Of a stretch of DNA of 64,000 nt, positions 23,399-34,665 are shown one piece after another. The stretch's first letter is position 1. The number at the start of each line of letters is the position of its first letter. The stretch lies in assembly GCA_025618425.1 (NCBI GenBank), contig CM046849.1, forward strand, positions 28,887,821 to 28,951,820, in the 5' to 3' direction. The notes below the pieces were generated by a model. That model saw only the letters and a list, made by a program, of their open reading frames with translations. It searched no databases and was not told where the DNA came from. A program made the translations under genes and the position numbers. Origin of the DNA: Heliocidaris tuberculata (lineage: Eukaryota > Echinodermata > Echinoidea > Camarodonta > Echinometridae).

Positions 23399-24136
23399 AA
23401 TGTCGGTGATCTTTGGCTTTTAAACTAATATGCCCAAAACTCTAGTGATCGGATTATGTTGTTCCATACGAAAGGAGGTAATTTCTCATTTGGTTCTTTC
23501 CGTTAACCGCACCAACGAAGGCTTGAGAAACAACCTAAAAACATAGAGCCTTCGGCGATGCAGGCATAAAATGTATATCAGGTCCTCGGTGCGGTTTCCG
23601 CACTTATTCGGTAAAGATGTATCAACGAAAGGTTAACATTAATCACGGAAAGAGTCTTCTTCTTGCCGTCACAGCGTATTAAGTTTAGTACATCATTACC
23701 AAGCCGGATTTGTGAGGCGAAGTTCGCCGAAATAGCTTAACCTTGTTTGTCGTAATGCAGGATAGAGAGAGCCGTTTGATTGAAAGGGAAAAAATGAAAG
23801 AACTCGCTTTACAGTAGAAGAGGGAGTCGGCGGTAAAAGATAATATAAACGGTTTTTAAAGAATATTTAGAGTGAATATGTTTAAGTGGGCGTTTACATA
23901 CTTTTTTAAAAACACAGATAGGTTTTACATGAGTACTATGAGTGCTATGAAATGGGATTTAGTCCTCATCGTGTCTCGATAAACTAAATTTGATATCGAT
24001 CTAATTGATTTCAATGCATTAAATCGGATCGATTTTTAAATTGATTTTAGAGAATAAGTGAAACATCACACTCCTCCCCAAAGATTAATTCTTGAAAAAA
24101 AAACTTTAAAAACCGAGTGTGTTTTATATGTATGTA

Positions 24137-24140
<4 letters not shown>
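23399..24140. other. Spacer, nothing recognised
   Basis: No paired element ends or exon signals. Confidence 0.5.

Positions 24141-24191
<51 letters not shown>
24141..24191. repeat. AT microsatellite
   Basis: About 50 bp of AT dinucleotides. Confidence 0.95.
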
Positions 24192-24197
<6 letters not shown>

Positions 24198-24472
24198 GAC
24201 TCACAACGTAACTCTTTCAGCAAACGAAATAGCATTACATAGTGACCAAAACGCCCTCGCCAAGACCTGACAGTGATATGACAGTTTTTGATTAGTTGCA
24301 CAGATGTAACGTACATCCGTTTTATGCTTTGTTCTTCTTTCTTTTTTTTTACCAGGCGGTTGTCTACAAAGGATCTTATTTCTCCAAACATTCTCTTACT
24401 TTTTGGTTATATCCGGAGAAATTACATCCACAAGAACGTGGCTACTCATGAGCTTTTGGCGGGAAAATCTCC

Positions 24473-24566
24473 AGCGCGGATTACTTTTCCAACTCTTCAA
24501 TTTTTTCCGTGATCAGAGGCTTGGGAGCAGTGCTGAAAGAAGCGGATTGGAACAGTAATCCGTGCT
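24473..24566. other. Stem-loop with 20-bp arms
   Basis: AGCGCGGATTACTTTTCCAA (24473-24492) pairs with TTGGAACAGTAATCCGTGCT (24547-24566), 18 of 20 positions complementary, loop 54 nt. Confidence 0.8.
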
Positions 24567-24897
24567 TCGAAATAAAAGATAAAATCGTGGTCATGGAATG
24601 ACTCCTGGTGAAATATTTTCCCTCTCTCCAGATATTCATCAACTTATTCATCTCTCTCCTCAAAGTTAGAGGATCATATTTGTTATGAATTGATAAAATG
24701 ATGTAGCCTTCTTCTCAGCAGATACGATCCTGATATTTGTATTTTATGTGTATAATTATGCCTGATGACACTGTTGTTTGAAGATATTTTTACCAGGAGT
24801 ATCTGTATTTTGTTTCCTAATGGGCATTTTCACACCGAAAAAGACCCTCACACTTTTTTTGACATTTTGTGCAAAGCACGTATTCATCACAGTCCAG
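24567..24897. other. Spacer, nothing recognised
   Basis: Plain sequence. Confidence 0.5.
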
Positions 24898-25041
24898 GGC
24901 CCGTTTCATAAAACTTGTTATCAATAACAACTGCCCCATTTCTATGACAAATTTGGTCTCAGCCAATCAGATGCAAGTATGTCAGTAGCTTATAACTGTT
25001 AATGTAACTTGTTATTGATAACACGTTTTATGAAAGGGGGC
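24898..25041. mobile_element. Foldback MITE, CCAAT-core class
   Basis: Ends CCCGTTTCATAAAAC and GTTTTATGAAAGGGGG. The arm hairpins here are TTGTTAT-CA-ATAACAA and TGTTAT-TG-ATAACA. Core CTCAGCCAATCAGATGCAAG as at 17231 and 60161. Confidence 0.85.
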
Positions 25042-25439
25042 TAGAACACGGTCTTTCAATAACCCCCTCGGTTTGAATGCTTGGAATGATGGAGAATGTT
25101 TTTACTCGCTCCAGACTAAGATTTCACATTGTAGAGATTTTACCAAGAGTTATTAGGATTTTGCGATGAGAAAAAACAAAATGTGCCAAATTTTGTGAGT
25201 AATTCTGCTATTTACCTTCTAAAAGCTATAGTATTTTTAAATATTTGAAATGATCGAAAGTCACCATGATCACCTTACACTTTTAGCATGGGTCAGTGGG
25301 AACGCAGGAGTGATCCAGGCAACAAATAAAAAGCTGTATGACTTCACTACCACCAATGCAATGAATGTGGCCGTGGTGCTGACAATTATTGAAGAAAAAA
25401 TCGTTAGCATGCCAAGTTAACACAGATCGTGAATTGAAA

Positions 25440-25517
25440 GTGAAAATAAGAGGCTCAGACACATTTCAAATCATGTTAAAAGATGGCGCTATTTAGGAGC
25501 TTCAGTTAATTGTCACT
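25440..25517. mobile_element. Right end of a TTAA element (family T5)
   Basis: TTAAAAGATGGCGCTAT and the closing CACT before TTAA (25518-25521) resemble the right end of the element at 15203. A matching left end was not found. A shared AGTCACCATGATCACC at 25260 and 14704 may be related. Confidence 0.5.
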
Positions 25518-25521
25518 TTAA

Positions 25522-27032
25522 TATCACTTCCTTCTTACAAAATTGCCATGAGCAAGATACAGATTCGCCTTGTCTAGACATTTTTTATTTATTTTTTTAT
25601 TTATTTAATTTTTTTTTTTTTTTTTGCCGAGCATTTACATCATCCAGTTACATCTTTCGGTCTACGTGAAGACGTCTTTTTAATTCAACTTATTCCTAAT
25701 AGTTTAACTATAAAACCTGAAAGAGGATTGTCTCCAAGTAATTTTGCAAATCTCCCAGGAAAGTATAATCAGGATTATGCGATTGGCATGAGAACATGGC
25801 GGAACCTTTTAAGAGTATGCGCCAAATATTGAATTTGTATAAAGCATGCAAAGTTTCACTGCAAATTAGAAATGGATGCAACAGTAAACTAGATATGCAA
25901 CGAATTTAAGGTGGATTCATGATTTTGTAAAAGACGGGGCACAATATTCAGAAAATTTTCTGAAAAGCGAATAAAAGTCTAGGAGGAAAAGACTTGTGTA
26001 ATGAAGACATGCCATTTGGGTTACAAGAAGGGGGCACGGGCCACGTGTGCACCTACTCCCTATTAAAATTCGCCAGTGCTTTCGGTGATGGGCTAGAGTA
26101 GAAGTCACACACATGTACATAATTCTTTCCTTTTTTCGAGGGAGCAATGATCTTGTCGCGAATGATGGTGGAGAAGGTGAACGTATCAGTGAGTGTCTTA
26201 TGAAAGCATCATTAGCCTCTCTCTTGCCTCAGGAACGAGATGTGCTTATTTACAGAGACGCTGCCTCGGGGAACAAAGAAGCGCTCCACTGATTGATTCT
26301 TTGCCACCTGAAGCTCACTCTGTCTCTAACGGTCCCAGGATAGTTGGAAAACAAAACGGTGTAGTCCCATTTATTTAACCCCAGTGAGGTGAAGTGTATG
26401 AATTAGCAATAGCGCTAAATGTGTGAACTTGTGTGACTTTAATGATCTCAAATGTTTTTGTTTGGAGCAGTTCATTGGCAGAAGGAAAATATGAAGAGTT
26501 ATTTGCGTTTAGAAGGAAAACACTGCTTGTTTCGAAGGGTCATGCAAAGAGATGGAAACGCCTAAAATACAACAACAACAACAAAAGAATGAAAGAAGAG
26601 TTCTTGGAAGGGAAAGAAGAATACAACGGCTCAATTTTATTAAGAAATAATTGTACATTATATCGTGGCTGATGGCATAGCTCCGGGATGCGGGCTCTGG
26701 TGAGACCATCCACTGGGAAATAAAGGAAATTGAAAAATAAAAGGAAAGGAGAAAGGTACTTGAGAAGAAGATCGTACGGCCCCTCATAAAAGCCTCCTCT
26801 TGATCCCTTGCTCATTCGCATTTCATCCATCTAGTACCACTCATTCACCCTTCCATATTTTACCTCAACATTATTTTTTTTTTTTTAACTAAGCCATATC
26901 TAACAGCTGTTTAAATACCTTGGAGGCTGCCATGATTGTCGCCATCCTCTAATGAGTCCGTCATTGAAACTGAGGAAATACATTTGTCCAAACTACTGAT
27001 TTCTAATAGAAAATGGAATGTGATCAGCCATT
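25522..27032. other. Spacer with T-rich tract
   Basis: A T-rich tract at about 25578-25626. Weak open frames (25917-26147, 26433-26830) show no splice support. Confidence 0.45.
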
Positions 27033-27069
27033 GTTTTCTTAGGAAACCACTGTTGTTTCCTAAGAAAAC
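27033..27069. other. Perfect 15-bp hairpin
   Basis: GTTTTCTTAGGAAAC (27033-27047), loop CACTGTT, GTTTCCTAAGAAAAC (27055-27069). Confidence 0.9.
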
Positions 27070-27239
27070 CACCAAGATAGTGTACCAGAAGAACTCACCA
27101 GTTTGGATGAGTATGTTCGGCCATGAGTATTTTGTCAAAGGTCCACGAAGCATCACTGATAGTGACAGATGTTCTTACCTGGCTTTCCGAAATTGATATA
27201 ATATGTCACTATAAAGCCCCAGTCACTCTTTGTCGATAC

Positions 27240-27375
27240 CTTTTTTTTTCTTTCTTTCTTTCTTTATTCTTCTCCTTCTTCATTATTTTTTTTCTTCTTC
27301 TTCTTCTTCTTCTTCTTCTTCTGTTTCTTCTCCTTATTTCTTTTGTTTTTTCTTCTTCTTCTTATTCTCCTTAAT
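27240..27375. repeat. TTC/CTT pyrimidine tract
   Basis: Almost all pyrimidine on the plus strand, mostly TTC triplets. Confidence 0.9.
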
Positions 27376-27805
27376 AATGAGTAATTATATTGTGTACTTA
27401 TTATAATTGTATAGCGTCATTATTAAAGCGATTCTCCATTTCATTTTTTTTTTTCTTCTGCTTTCTTTTTTTTCCCTTTCTTTCCTTTAGCTAACAGCAA
27501 GGATTTTGGGGTACCCCACGGCAAAAATTCAACCAGAATTATTGTGAAAGTCTGACATGTCTAGAGAAATGAGTTCTGATTCGTTCCCATTCGTTTTGAT
27601 TCTTATTATTTTTTCTTATTCTCGTAAACTGTTCTTATATATATATATATATACAAAGTGCATACTGCAGATCGTCTCCATTCGTGAAACCAATACGACC
27701 AGTTTGAAATATCAACAATTGTCGTTGCTCGTCGACATAATATGACAGACAAATACGCTGTTCTACTTCAATATTTGCCACGATTAGAGAATGAGATGTA
27801 AAGCA
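27376..27805. other. Spacer
   Basis: T-rich patch at 27440-27490 and a short TA run near 27637-27653. Confidence 0.5.
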
Positions 27806-27957
27806 TCCCGTTTCATAAAACTTGTCATCAATCATCAATGGCAAGTTACGCTAGTTGTTATAACCTACTGAAATCACTGAATTTGATTGGCTGTGAACAA
27901 ATTCGTCATAGATCTGCAGCAGTTGCTGTTGGTAATAGGTTTTATGAAACGGAGCCC
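27806..27957. mobile_element. Foldback MITE, CCAAT-core class, inverted
   Basis: Ends CCCGTTTCATAAAACTTGTC and TTTTATGAAACGGAGCCC. The core is in the opposite orientation to the other copies (TGATTGGCTGTGA). Arms more diverged than in the other members. Confidence 0.75.
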
Positions 27958-28767
27958 TAGATCGCTTTAGTTCACTTAAATAATCATATTGTGATTGGAA
28001 CATATAGCTACAGGTCTTAAGATAAAAGAGCAATCTTGATTAAATCTCATACATATATATTTCTTTTCAGAAAATGATATCATGTTTGAAAATACCCGGA
28101 TCGAAAATCTTGTTAGAAGATCTGAACAAAGTAAATTCAAACAGTAATATCTGAGACCTTTATCAGAGAAAAGCACGTACGAGGTCTATCATATACAGTC
28201 AAGCTAACGATATTGCACATACCACAGTATTTACGAACAAACGTCACTCCGACACAAAAAAAAAACACAAGTGGAACACGGCAAATATTGTGTAAAAATG
28301 AATTTCAGTGTGTGTGTGCAAAATTATGTTGTACTTTTAATGGTGGCATCACATCTGGTTTATGATTTAAAAGCATGATTTTGATGTAATAACAAAGAGT
28401 TAAAGAAAAGGGTGAGTTCGGGTAAAGCTGAAAAATAATTTGTTTGCTTTCTCATTCTTTTTTTATGTCAGTTTGAAAGAAAATAAGAAATGTCCCCTCA
28501 ACATGATTGCTCTTCAAATGTCAGCATAATAGAATATAACGAGATATATCTTTCAGGCCACATGTATGTGTAGTTCCATATACCCATTTCTGTGAGCAGT
28601 GCGTGTGACTTCATCAAAATTGGGTCGATTAATTATCATTTTAATGGTTCCAAAACCTAACATTAAACACAATTACTTGTGCACTACATAATAATCTTTC
28701 CCGTTTGCGTCCAGACAGTTTATTTCACAATGTAACTATACGACAATAGCTCAAACTTTATCTTTAA
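27958..28767. other. Spacer, nothing recognised
   Basis: AT-rich; no paired ends. Confidence 0.5.
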
Positions 28768-29424
28768 AGGAGAATGAAACTCTAGGGAAATATCAGTTTT
28801 AATGAAAAGAGAGGATAGAGAGAAGCAATTTTTAAAAAGTTCCATCAAAATCGGTTACGAAATGAAAAAGTTATGAAAGTTTGAAAAGTCTCAATTTACT
28901 TTCTATGGCTATCCTCAAATTGGCAATGTTGCTTCGAAATGGCAGGTTTAGTAGTACACCTCTCATATGTTTTGTACACAAAATTTCATATTTTCTCCAT
29001 TATCTCTAAAGATGCTGCTTGTCTTTTTGTGAGCTCAACATAATGTTGTGTCAAATACATTTTCCCATGATATATCTTGAGCTAAAGATGCTGCTTGTCT
29101 TTTTGTGAACTCAACAAAATGTTGTGTCAAATACATTTTCCCATAATGTATCTTGAGCTAAGAAGGAGACAAGCTGCACCTTGAGAGATAATGGGGAAAA
29201 TATGAAATTTTGTGTACAAAACATATGGAGAGTTGTACTATTAAAGCTGTCACTGTGAAGCAACATTGCCAATTTGAGGATCGCCATGGAAAGCAAATTG
29301 AGACTTTTCAAACTTTCATGACTATCTCATTTCGTAACCGATTTTGATGGAACTTTTTTTAAATTGCTTCTCTCTATCCTCTCTTTTCATTGAAAGTGAT
29401 TTTTCCCCAGGGTTTCATTCTCCT
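28768..29424. mobile_element. Palindromic TTAA element (family T1), full copy
   Basis: Flanked by TTAA on both sides. Ends AGGAGAATGAAAC and GTTTCATTCTCCT, with arms of roughly 250 bp that include AAAAGAGAGGATAGAGAGAA. The centre has a 76-bp tandem duplication (29006-29081 and 29082-29157) that the other copies lack. Short open frames recur in each copy (see findings). Confidence 0.9.
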
Positions 29425-29985
29425 TTAACAGTAATATCTAAATCAACAAAAACACCAGGTGAACATTATCTGCGTGTATACTATTCAACCCATCGATTCT
29501 TAGTCAAGAAAACGCTCCAGTGTACACTGTCGTCATCATGTGCTCACTTTATAAAGTCCTCTCTAAACACTTTCTTCCTATGAGAAGTCAGATCCTATTT
29601 GTCAACTTCCATTTCACAAAGGTAAATATTTACTCACGCTAGTGCACTTCACACGGCCTCTTGAAAACCAAAACTCCTCACCTGCTTTTTCCAGGGACTT
29701 CTGAAGGACATCATTTAGTGGATATTTCTCACCTACGAAACAGTAATGATGCTTCGGAACGCGTGGGTTGAGGGGGTGGGGTAGCGTGCGGGTAGGTTTC
29801 GCACAATATATTGTGCGTTTATGAATAATGATAATGTGCTTTATTTGTGATATACTTTCAATGAAATGTTGATTTATGATTTACGTATAATTATTGAGTG
29901 GAATCGAAATAAAGATCATTGAAAATTAAAAAAAGGAGTATCTAGCATTTGACAGAGTCGGCGAACACGTTTCCCCCTTCTCTTT
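29425..29985. other. Spacer with an 18-bp perfect palindrome
   Basis: CGCACAATATATTGTGCG at 29800-29817. On the minus strand an AATAAA (about 29842-29847) could serve the exon at 30305. Confidence 0.5.
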
Positions 29986-30094
29986 GAAGGGGAAGAAAAG
30001 GGAAGGGGAAGAAAAGGGAAAAAGAAGAAAAAGAATAGAAAATCTACTGCGCACGAAAATGCTTACTATTATACTCCCCCCCCCCCCCCCCCCC
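29986..30094. repeat. Homopurine tract then poly-C
   Basis: GAAGGGGAAGAAAAGG twice in tandem (29986-30017), more purines to about 30040, then 19 C bases at 30076-30094. Confidence 0.9.
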
Positions 30095-30304
30095 TCGGTA
30101 TATAAAACTTTTAATGATAATAATATTGATAATGAAGATGAATTTATGAAGCGAATAAAAAAGTGGAGAGTTTGTCTATACGCTGAACAAGGAACAACCA
30201 AACTAAAATACAACTTCATGCTTACAAATTCTCAAACTTAGTATGGAGAGCATACCATTGTTTACGCCTATTCATAACGTTACTCCTTTTTTATAAGCAT
30301 TTAT

Positions 30305-30547
30305 CTAATCAACAGATAAATTCACTCCATTTTTTAAAAACATAACAGAAATGCCATCAGGATGAAGATGACCAGAAATGGAATTGGCAAAGATTTTTTT
30401 TTCTCCGTCATCTAACCACGTTGAGTGGATCACTAATGGACTTTGCAGATCTTTAGAGGTGTCTATATTGCAAGTGTGGTCTGCGGACAAGTATTGACAG
30501 AGCTCTTCACTATTCCTGTTGTATTCTCGGACTTGCAACAGGAGATG
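30305..30547 (-). CDS. Candidate terminal coding exon, unidentified protein
   Basis: The minus strand shows a strong acceptor: a long pyrimidine-rich run ending TTTTGTCTCAATTTTCAG (AG at 30549-30548). It is followed by 243 bp open in one frame to TAG, exactly 80 codons plus stop, entering in phase 0. The product starts HLLLQVREYNRNSEELCQYL and includes CNIDTSKDLQSPLVIHSTWL and GHLHPDGISVMFLKNG. It is soluble-looking, with no membrane segment. A minus-strand AATAAA about 460 bp downstream could be its polyadenylation signal. I do not recognise the family. Upstream exons would lie at higher coordinates and were not found. Confidence 0.5.
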   Translation of the reverse strand, partial: HLLLQVREYNRNSEELCQYLSADHTCNIDTSKDLQSPLVIHSTWLDDGEKKIFANSISGHLHPDGISVMFLKNGVNLSVD

Positions 30548-31571
30548 CTGAAAATTGAGACAAAAGGGTAAGAGAATAGGTGCCGCATCCGAAACACGGA
30601 CCAGTTTACAATGGCGTATGGGTATATTTGGAATGTTATTTACAGATTAACAATAAGATTCAAGGTTCGCTTTATTGTTATATTTTACATATCATTTTTA
30701 AAAGATATTGTCAGTTCTGTTTACAAGATATGATAATGATAAAAATTATACAGGGTAATTTCAGTGAACATAAGTAAATAAAATATATTACTGTACATCA
30801 CATTTGTTTGCTTGTTATGACTTGTAAAATAATGACTAACTAACGAAATTGGAAATGAGGATATGAAGGAGCCTATAAGTTAAAAGCATGGCTTGTTGGT
30901 TATAGACTCCAGAAAGTAATGCAATATAAGATTTATGTTTTGTGTATTATTTATTAATGTGCATGGAATGTCAATGAATAATCATCGAAAAATATTTTAA
31001 TGCAGATCAATAAAGTGTGGATTTATGAACAGAAAAGCATAAAAATTGATATGAAATTGATAATGGCTTGATCGCTATAATTCACACACTACCCATATGC
31101 CTGTTTATGCATCATGTAAGATCACACAATGTTGATGTTGACGTTTATTTCACATGACTGCTGAGAAAGCAATTATGCAATGTATATAAATACATTTACA
31201 AGCATAAGTCATGGAAGTGTAAGTTAGCGAGCAAGGGGACCTGTCTGTTGCTTTAAGCCCCAAAGCTTGCTATTTTTAGACCGTAGCCTCGTCCAATGTG
31301 TGAGATCAATTAGCATGCAGGGTACCTGTATTATATTCATCAAGCTTATATCTATATAAGGGTTTATCATATTACTCTTACCGAAAAGCATTAAAAAAAT
31401 CAGGGGTTGCCTTTTTCATGTTCTTCATGCTTTGTTGAATTACAGTTTAACTGTTAAATGCATGTCGATTATGCGATTCATTAAGGCATAAATTATAAAT
31501 GAATGTTAATTATGAAAACGGAAAGAATCCTTCATGAAAAGAAAGGATTTTGGTTTTATACGTATATATAT
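30548..31571. other. AT-rich spacer
   Basis: CAAGGTTCGCTTTATTG at about 30662 is reminiscent of a non-LTR 3' end, but no body was found. Confidence 0.4.
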
Positions 31572-32210
31572 ATCTCCGGTAGATGTAGACCTACTGTTTG
31601 ATATGATGAAAGAATAGAAATTATTCTACCTTCTGAATTCTGTTATTCTAAGGTAAATATCCAAAAGCTGATAGTCAAACTGTTTTTTTAACATCCTATA
31701 GGTGTATTTATATTGCAAAGAACTGAACAGTGTCGGGGATGGGGTTTTTACGTCTATGGTAGATGTAGACGTATCATATTTTAGATAGTGTGGGATAAAA
31801 CATGTCATGCACTCGAAGTTCTGAATTAATTAAATAATATCCCGTATTGATACTCAGACTATGCTTTTGATACCCAATGGGTAATTCTTATTGCAGAGAA
31901 CTGAACAATTTGGGTGTGTGGTTGGTTTATATATCTCTGGTAGATGTAGACATATCATTTCATAGAATGAAGAGATAAAAATAATATTGTACTATGAATT
32001 CTCAAACACTTGATAACCACTTACCAAGTCTTACTGCCGAGAAGTGAACGATTGTGGGTGAGTATCATATTTCTGGTAGATATAGACTTGTTATTTTAAA
32101 AGGGGTAATAAAAGGTGTACTTTGCAACCTTAAACTGGTAATTAAATGTTTTTTTAAAGTTCCACTTTTATGCTCTTTTATGTCTTACTCCTGAGAACAG
32201 AAGCTATCTC
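31572..32210 (+). repeat. Tandem array of about 180-bp units
   Basis: GGTAGATRTAGAC anchors end at 31590, 31770, 31951 and 32087 (spacing 180, 181 and 136). Each is followed by a GATAAAA-type stretch and preceded by a GAGAASTGAAC-type motif. A fifth partial unit (CTTACTCCTGAGAACAGAA) ends the array. Confidence 0.85.
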
Positions 32211-32217
32211 CTTGGTT

Positions 32218-32367
32218 TTTTGCTTGTTTGTTTGTTTGTTTTTTGTTGTTGTTTTTTTTTTTTTTGTGTGTGTTTTTTGGTTTTTGTTTTTGTTTGTTTG
32301 TTTGTTTGTTTGTTTTTGTTTTTTTGTTTGTTTGTTTGTTGTTTTTTTTTCTGGGGGGGGGGGGGGG
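32218..32367. repeat. GTTT repeat ending in a 15-base G run
   Basis: TTTG tetranucleotides with T runs, then G at 32353-32367. Phe/Val/Cys strings on one strand and Lys/Thr/Asn strings on the other are artefacts. Confidence 0.95.
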
Positions 32368-32854
32368 TGAGGGTGAAGGTTGATCTGCAAAATTTAGGTG
32401 GGGTTTCACTACCAGAGGTTGGCCAGCTCGATTTCAGTTGGACACAACACTCTTTTGGTACATTCTTGCCTAACAAAGCAACACGCGCCGAGTTGGTTAA
32501 ACTCTGTGTACAGATGTCTCTATTCACTACTGCTAAAGTATAAATTGTTTTAGGTTTTTTTAACGGCACAAGCCCAAATGGCATTCAATACCAGCACAAT
32601 TAAGCCCCCCCCCCCCCCTCTTCCCTCCACTCCACCCGGCAAATTTTTGGTTTTCGTTGTTACCCTATGTAATGCAACTGTGCGTGAAATTCAAATTGGG
32701 TTTGTTTCATTAACGAGCATTTAATTACCCCCTCCGCCAAAAATACTAACGGCACGACTCTAAGCTCACTACTGAATTTTCTCATTCGCCTAAGCTTGAT
32801 AAAGAAACCATCCTGTTTCCGTAAGCAACGGGTTTGAGTCACTGCTTAAAGGTT
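32368..32854. other. Spacer with poly-C
   Basis: A 14-base C run at 32605-32618. No gene seen. Confidence 0.5.
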
Positions 32855-33373
32855 GGTCACAATCGGCCGTGCACCTCCTTGCTTGTGGTCTGCGACGGAT
32901 TTCGCAGAAAATCTTACGTCGCAAGGGTCTGCAGGGTTTTTCCAAGCACGTAGGAGCACGCAGGACACGCAAGGAGGCTGTTGGACATGTTCAACAATCT
33001 GCGTGTGGCTACATGTTCTGATGAACGCACGTGACACACGCAGCCATCATACTTCCTGCACCTGCTTCTTGCGACCTTCGCATGGGCTCCTTCCCGAGGT
33101 CTCACAAAGCCCATGCCTCAATACGGCGTCGGTTCCACGTCGGTTGCACGTACCTGTACTGGGCTTTACGTTTGCCTCAAGAGTTCTTGTAGGTAAGAGG
33201 GAGTATGTTAATGAGGAGGGTGCAAAACGCCCCAGATGAAGTGCAGAGAGGTGCACGACTGGTTGTGACCATGACAAAAGAAGGACGTACGAATCGCGGG
33301 AGTTGGCTCACAACCGATCGCAGCTGCGGACACGCATGTGCAAAAACACGCACGATCAGTAATGTGACCATAG
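32855..33373. mobile_element. CpG-rich inverted-repeat element
   Basis: GGTCACAATCGGCCGTGCAC (from 32855) is inverted with mismatches as GTGCACGACTGGTTGTGACC (33251-33270). A second GTGACC lies near 33363. CpG-, ACACGC- and CGCAG-rich between. Several frames are open on both strands, as expected of low-stop GC-rich DNA; none is convincing. Confidence 0.55.
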
Positions 33374-34280
33374 CATTAACAGCACAGATGGCTGGCGTGC
33401 AAAATTAGCCTTTTGCATCATTGTAGGGCCATATGTAATGAGCATGCACAAAGTCAGTGATCCGACATTTGGGCTGAAAACATTTACATTACAATGTTGG
33501 GTTCAGCGGGAGTTGGGTTCAAGTTTGGAATTCGTTTACAGTATAGGATATCGACCGCGGAGCAACTGTTGCAAGAACATATGTCGCACATCCTCAGAGT
33601 TGGACCCCAGAGAGGTCAGAAGTTCGTACGGCCATTACCAATTCCTGTTTGCCTATTAAAACGATTAAAAACTGTTAAAACTTTGCTCTCTAACTTTGTA
33701 TTCACTCTTGCATTACAGCGGGTATTGGCTCTGCAATGTTTAAGGAGTGGGGGAGGGGAGGTGTTAATTGGCAATGATAAGTAATGCCCACTGGGGTCTT
33801 GGGGTCTACAAAGTTTAGAATCAATGACATGAATGTGATAAGCTTTATAGTTCTCATGTTCTATTATAATTGTCAGGGTTATGATATTTCTCCGCAGCGT
33901 ATGAATGAAATAGATACATGGGTTAGCCATTCCTTCTTTACCTCTGATATAACTTACCATTATCTCTAGTTTGTTCATCATAGGGCGATAAATCGTGACG
34001 AAACACGTGTTCCTATTCTTTGAAAATATTGCTTATTGCCTATTCATAATTCAAAGTAATTATGAAGTTTATCGGAGCGTGTAGTTAAAACAGGGCCAGG
34101 CATTAGTATTATTTTGTCTGAAATACACTGCGTAAGCGTCACTTCCAAATCTCTAGTGAGTTACTGATCTCTGTTATTGAGAACGCACACACGCACACAC
34201 ATGTATCTATAACCGTTGACATGAATAACATGATAAAACTTCCCAGTTATACCTAGGATACATCAGTGCACTTAAATCAA
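33374..34280. other. Spacer
   Basis: An acceptor-like pyrimidine run ending GCATTACAG is at 33710-33719, but no matching exon with a donor follows. Confidence 0.4.
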
Positions 34281-34286
34281 AAGGGA

Positions 34287-34322
<36 letters not shown>

Positions 34323-34502
34323 AAGAGGGACGGCTATAAAAGAAGAGAGAGAAGAGAGAGAATGAGTGGTATAGGGGGAAAAGGTACAAAGAATTGCACT
34401 ATGTGCCAGAGACATGATTTATGTGTGGGGGGGTGTGTGTGTGGGGGTGTGTGTGTGTGCGTGTGCGTGTGCCTGTGTGTGCGTGTGGGTGTGGGGGTGT
34501 GA
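34281..34502. repeat. CT, GA and TG microsatellites
   Basis: CT run at about 34290-34318, GA patch at 34341-34362 and a TG/GGTG tract at about 34422-34500. The TG part is alternating and Z-DNA-prone. Confidence 0.9.
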
Positions 34503-34665
34503 TGGTGTGATTATACATAGATTCAGTTGTGGGGTACAGAGAACAACAGAGCACAATGATGGCCTTTATTCCATCATGCTTGTGGGGTACAGAATACAAT
34601 AGGAGAAGTGCTTGCGACGTACAAAATGCAATAGGAGAAAACAATACAGTTCCCCACAAATCAAT

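Noticed and set aside
26911..27196. Exon on either strand around the 27-kb hairpin
   Set aside because: Minus-strand donors GCCAG|GTAAGA and ACTG|GTGAGT are attractive, but no acceptor with an open frame leads into them.
32204..32584. Lys/Asn/Thr-rich 126-codon minus-strand frame
   Set aside because: It is the complement of the TTTG repeat and the G run.
34281..34360. Promoter GAGA-element cluster
   Set aside because: GA/CT runs are everywhere in this window and no gene start lies nearby.
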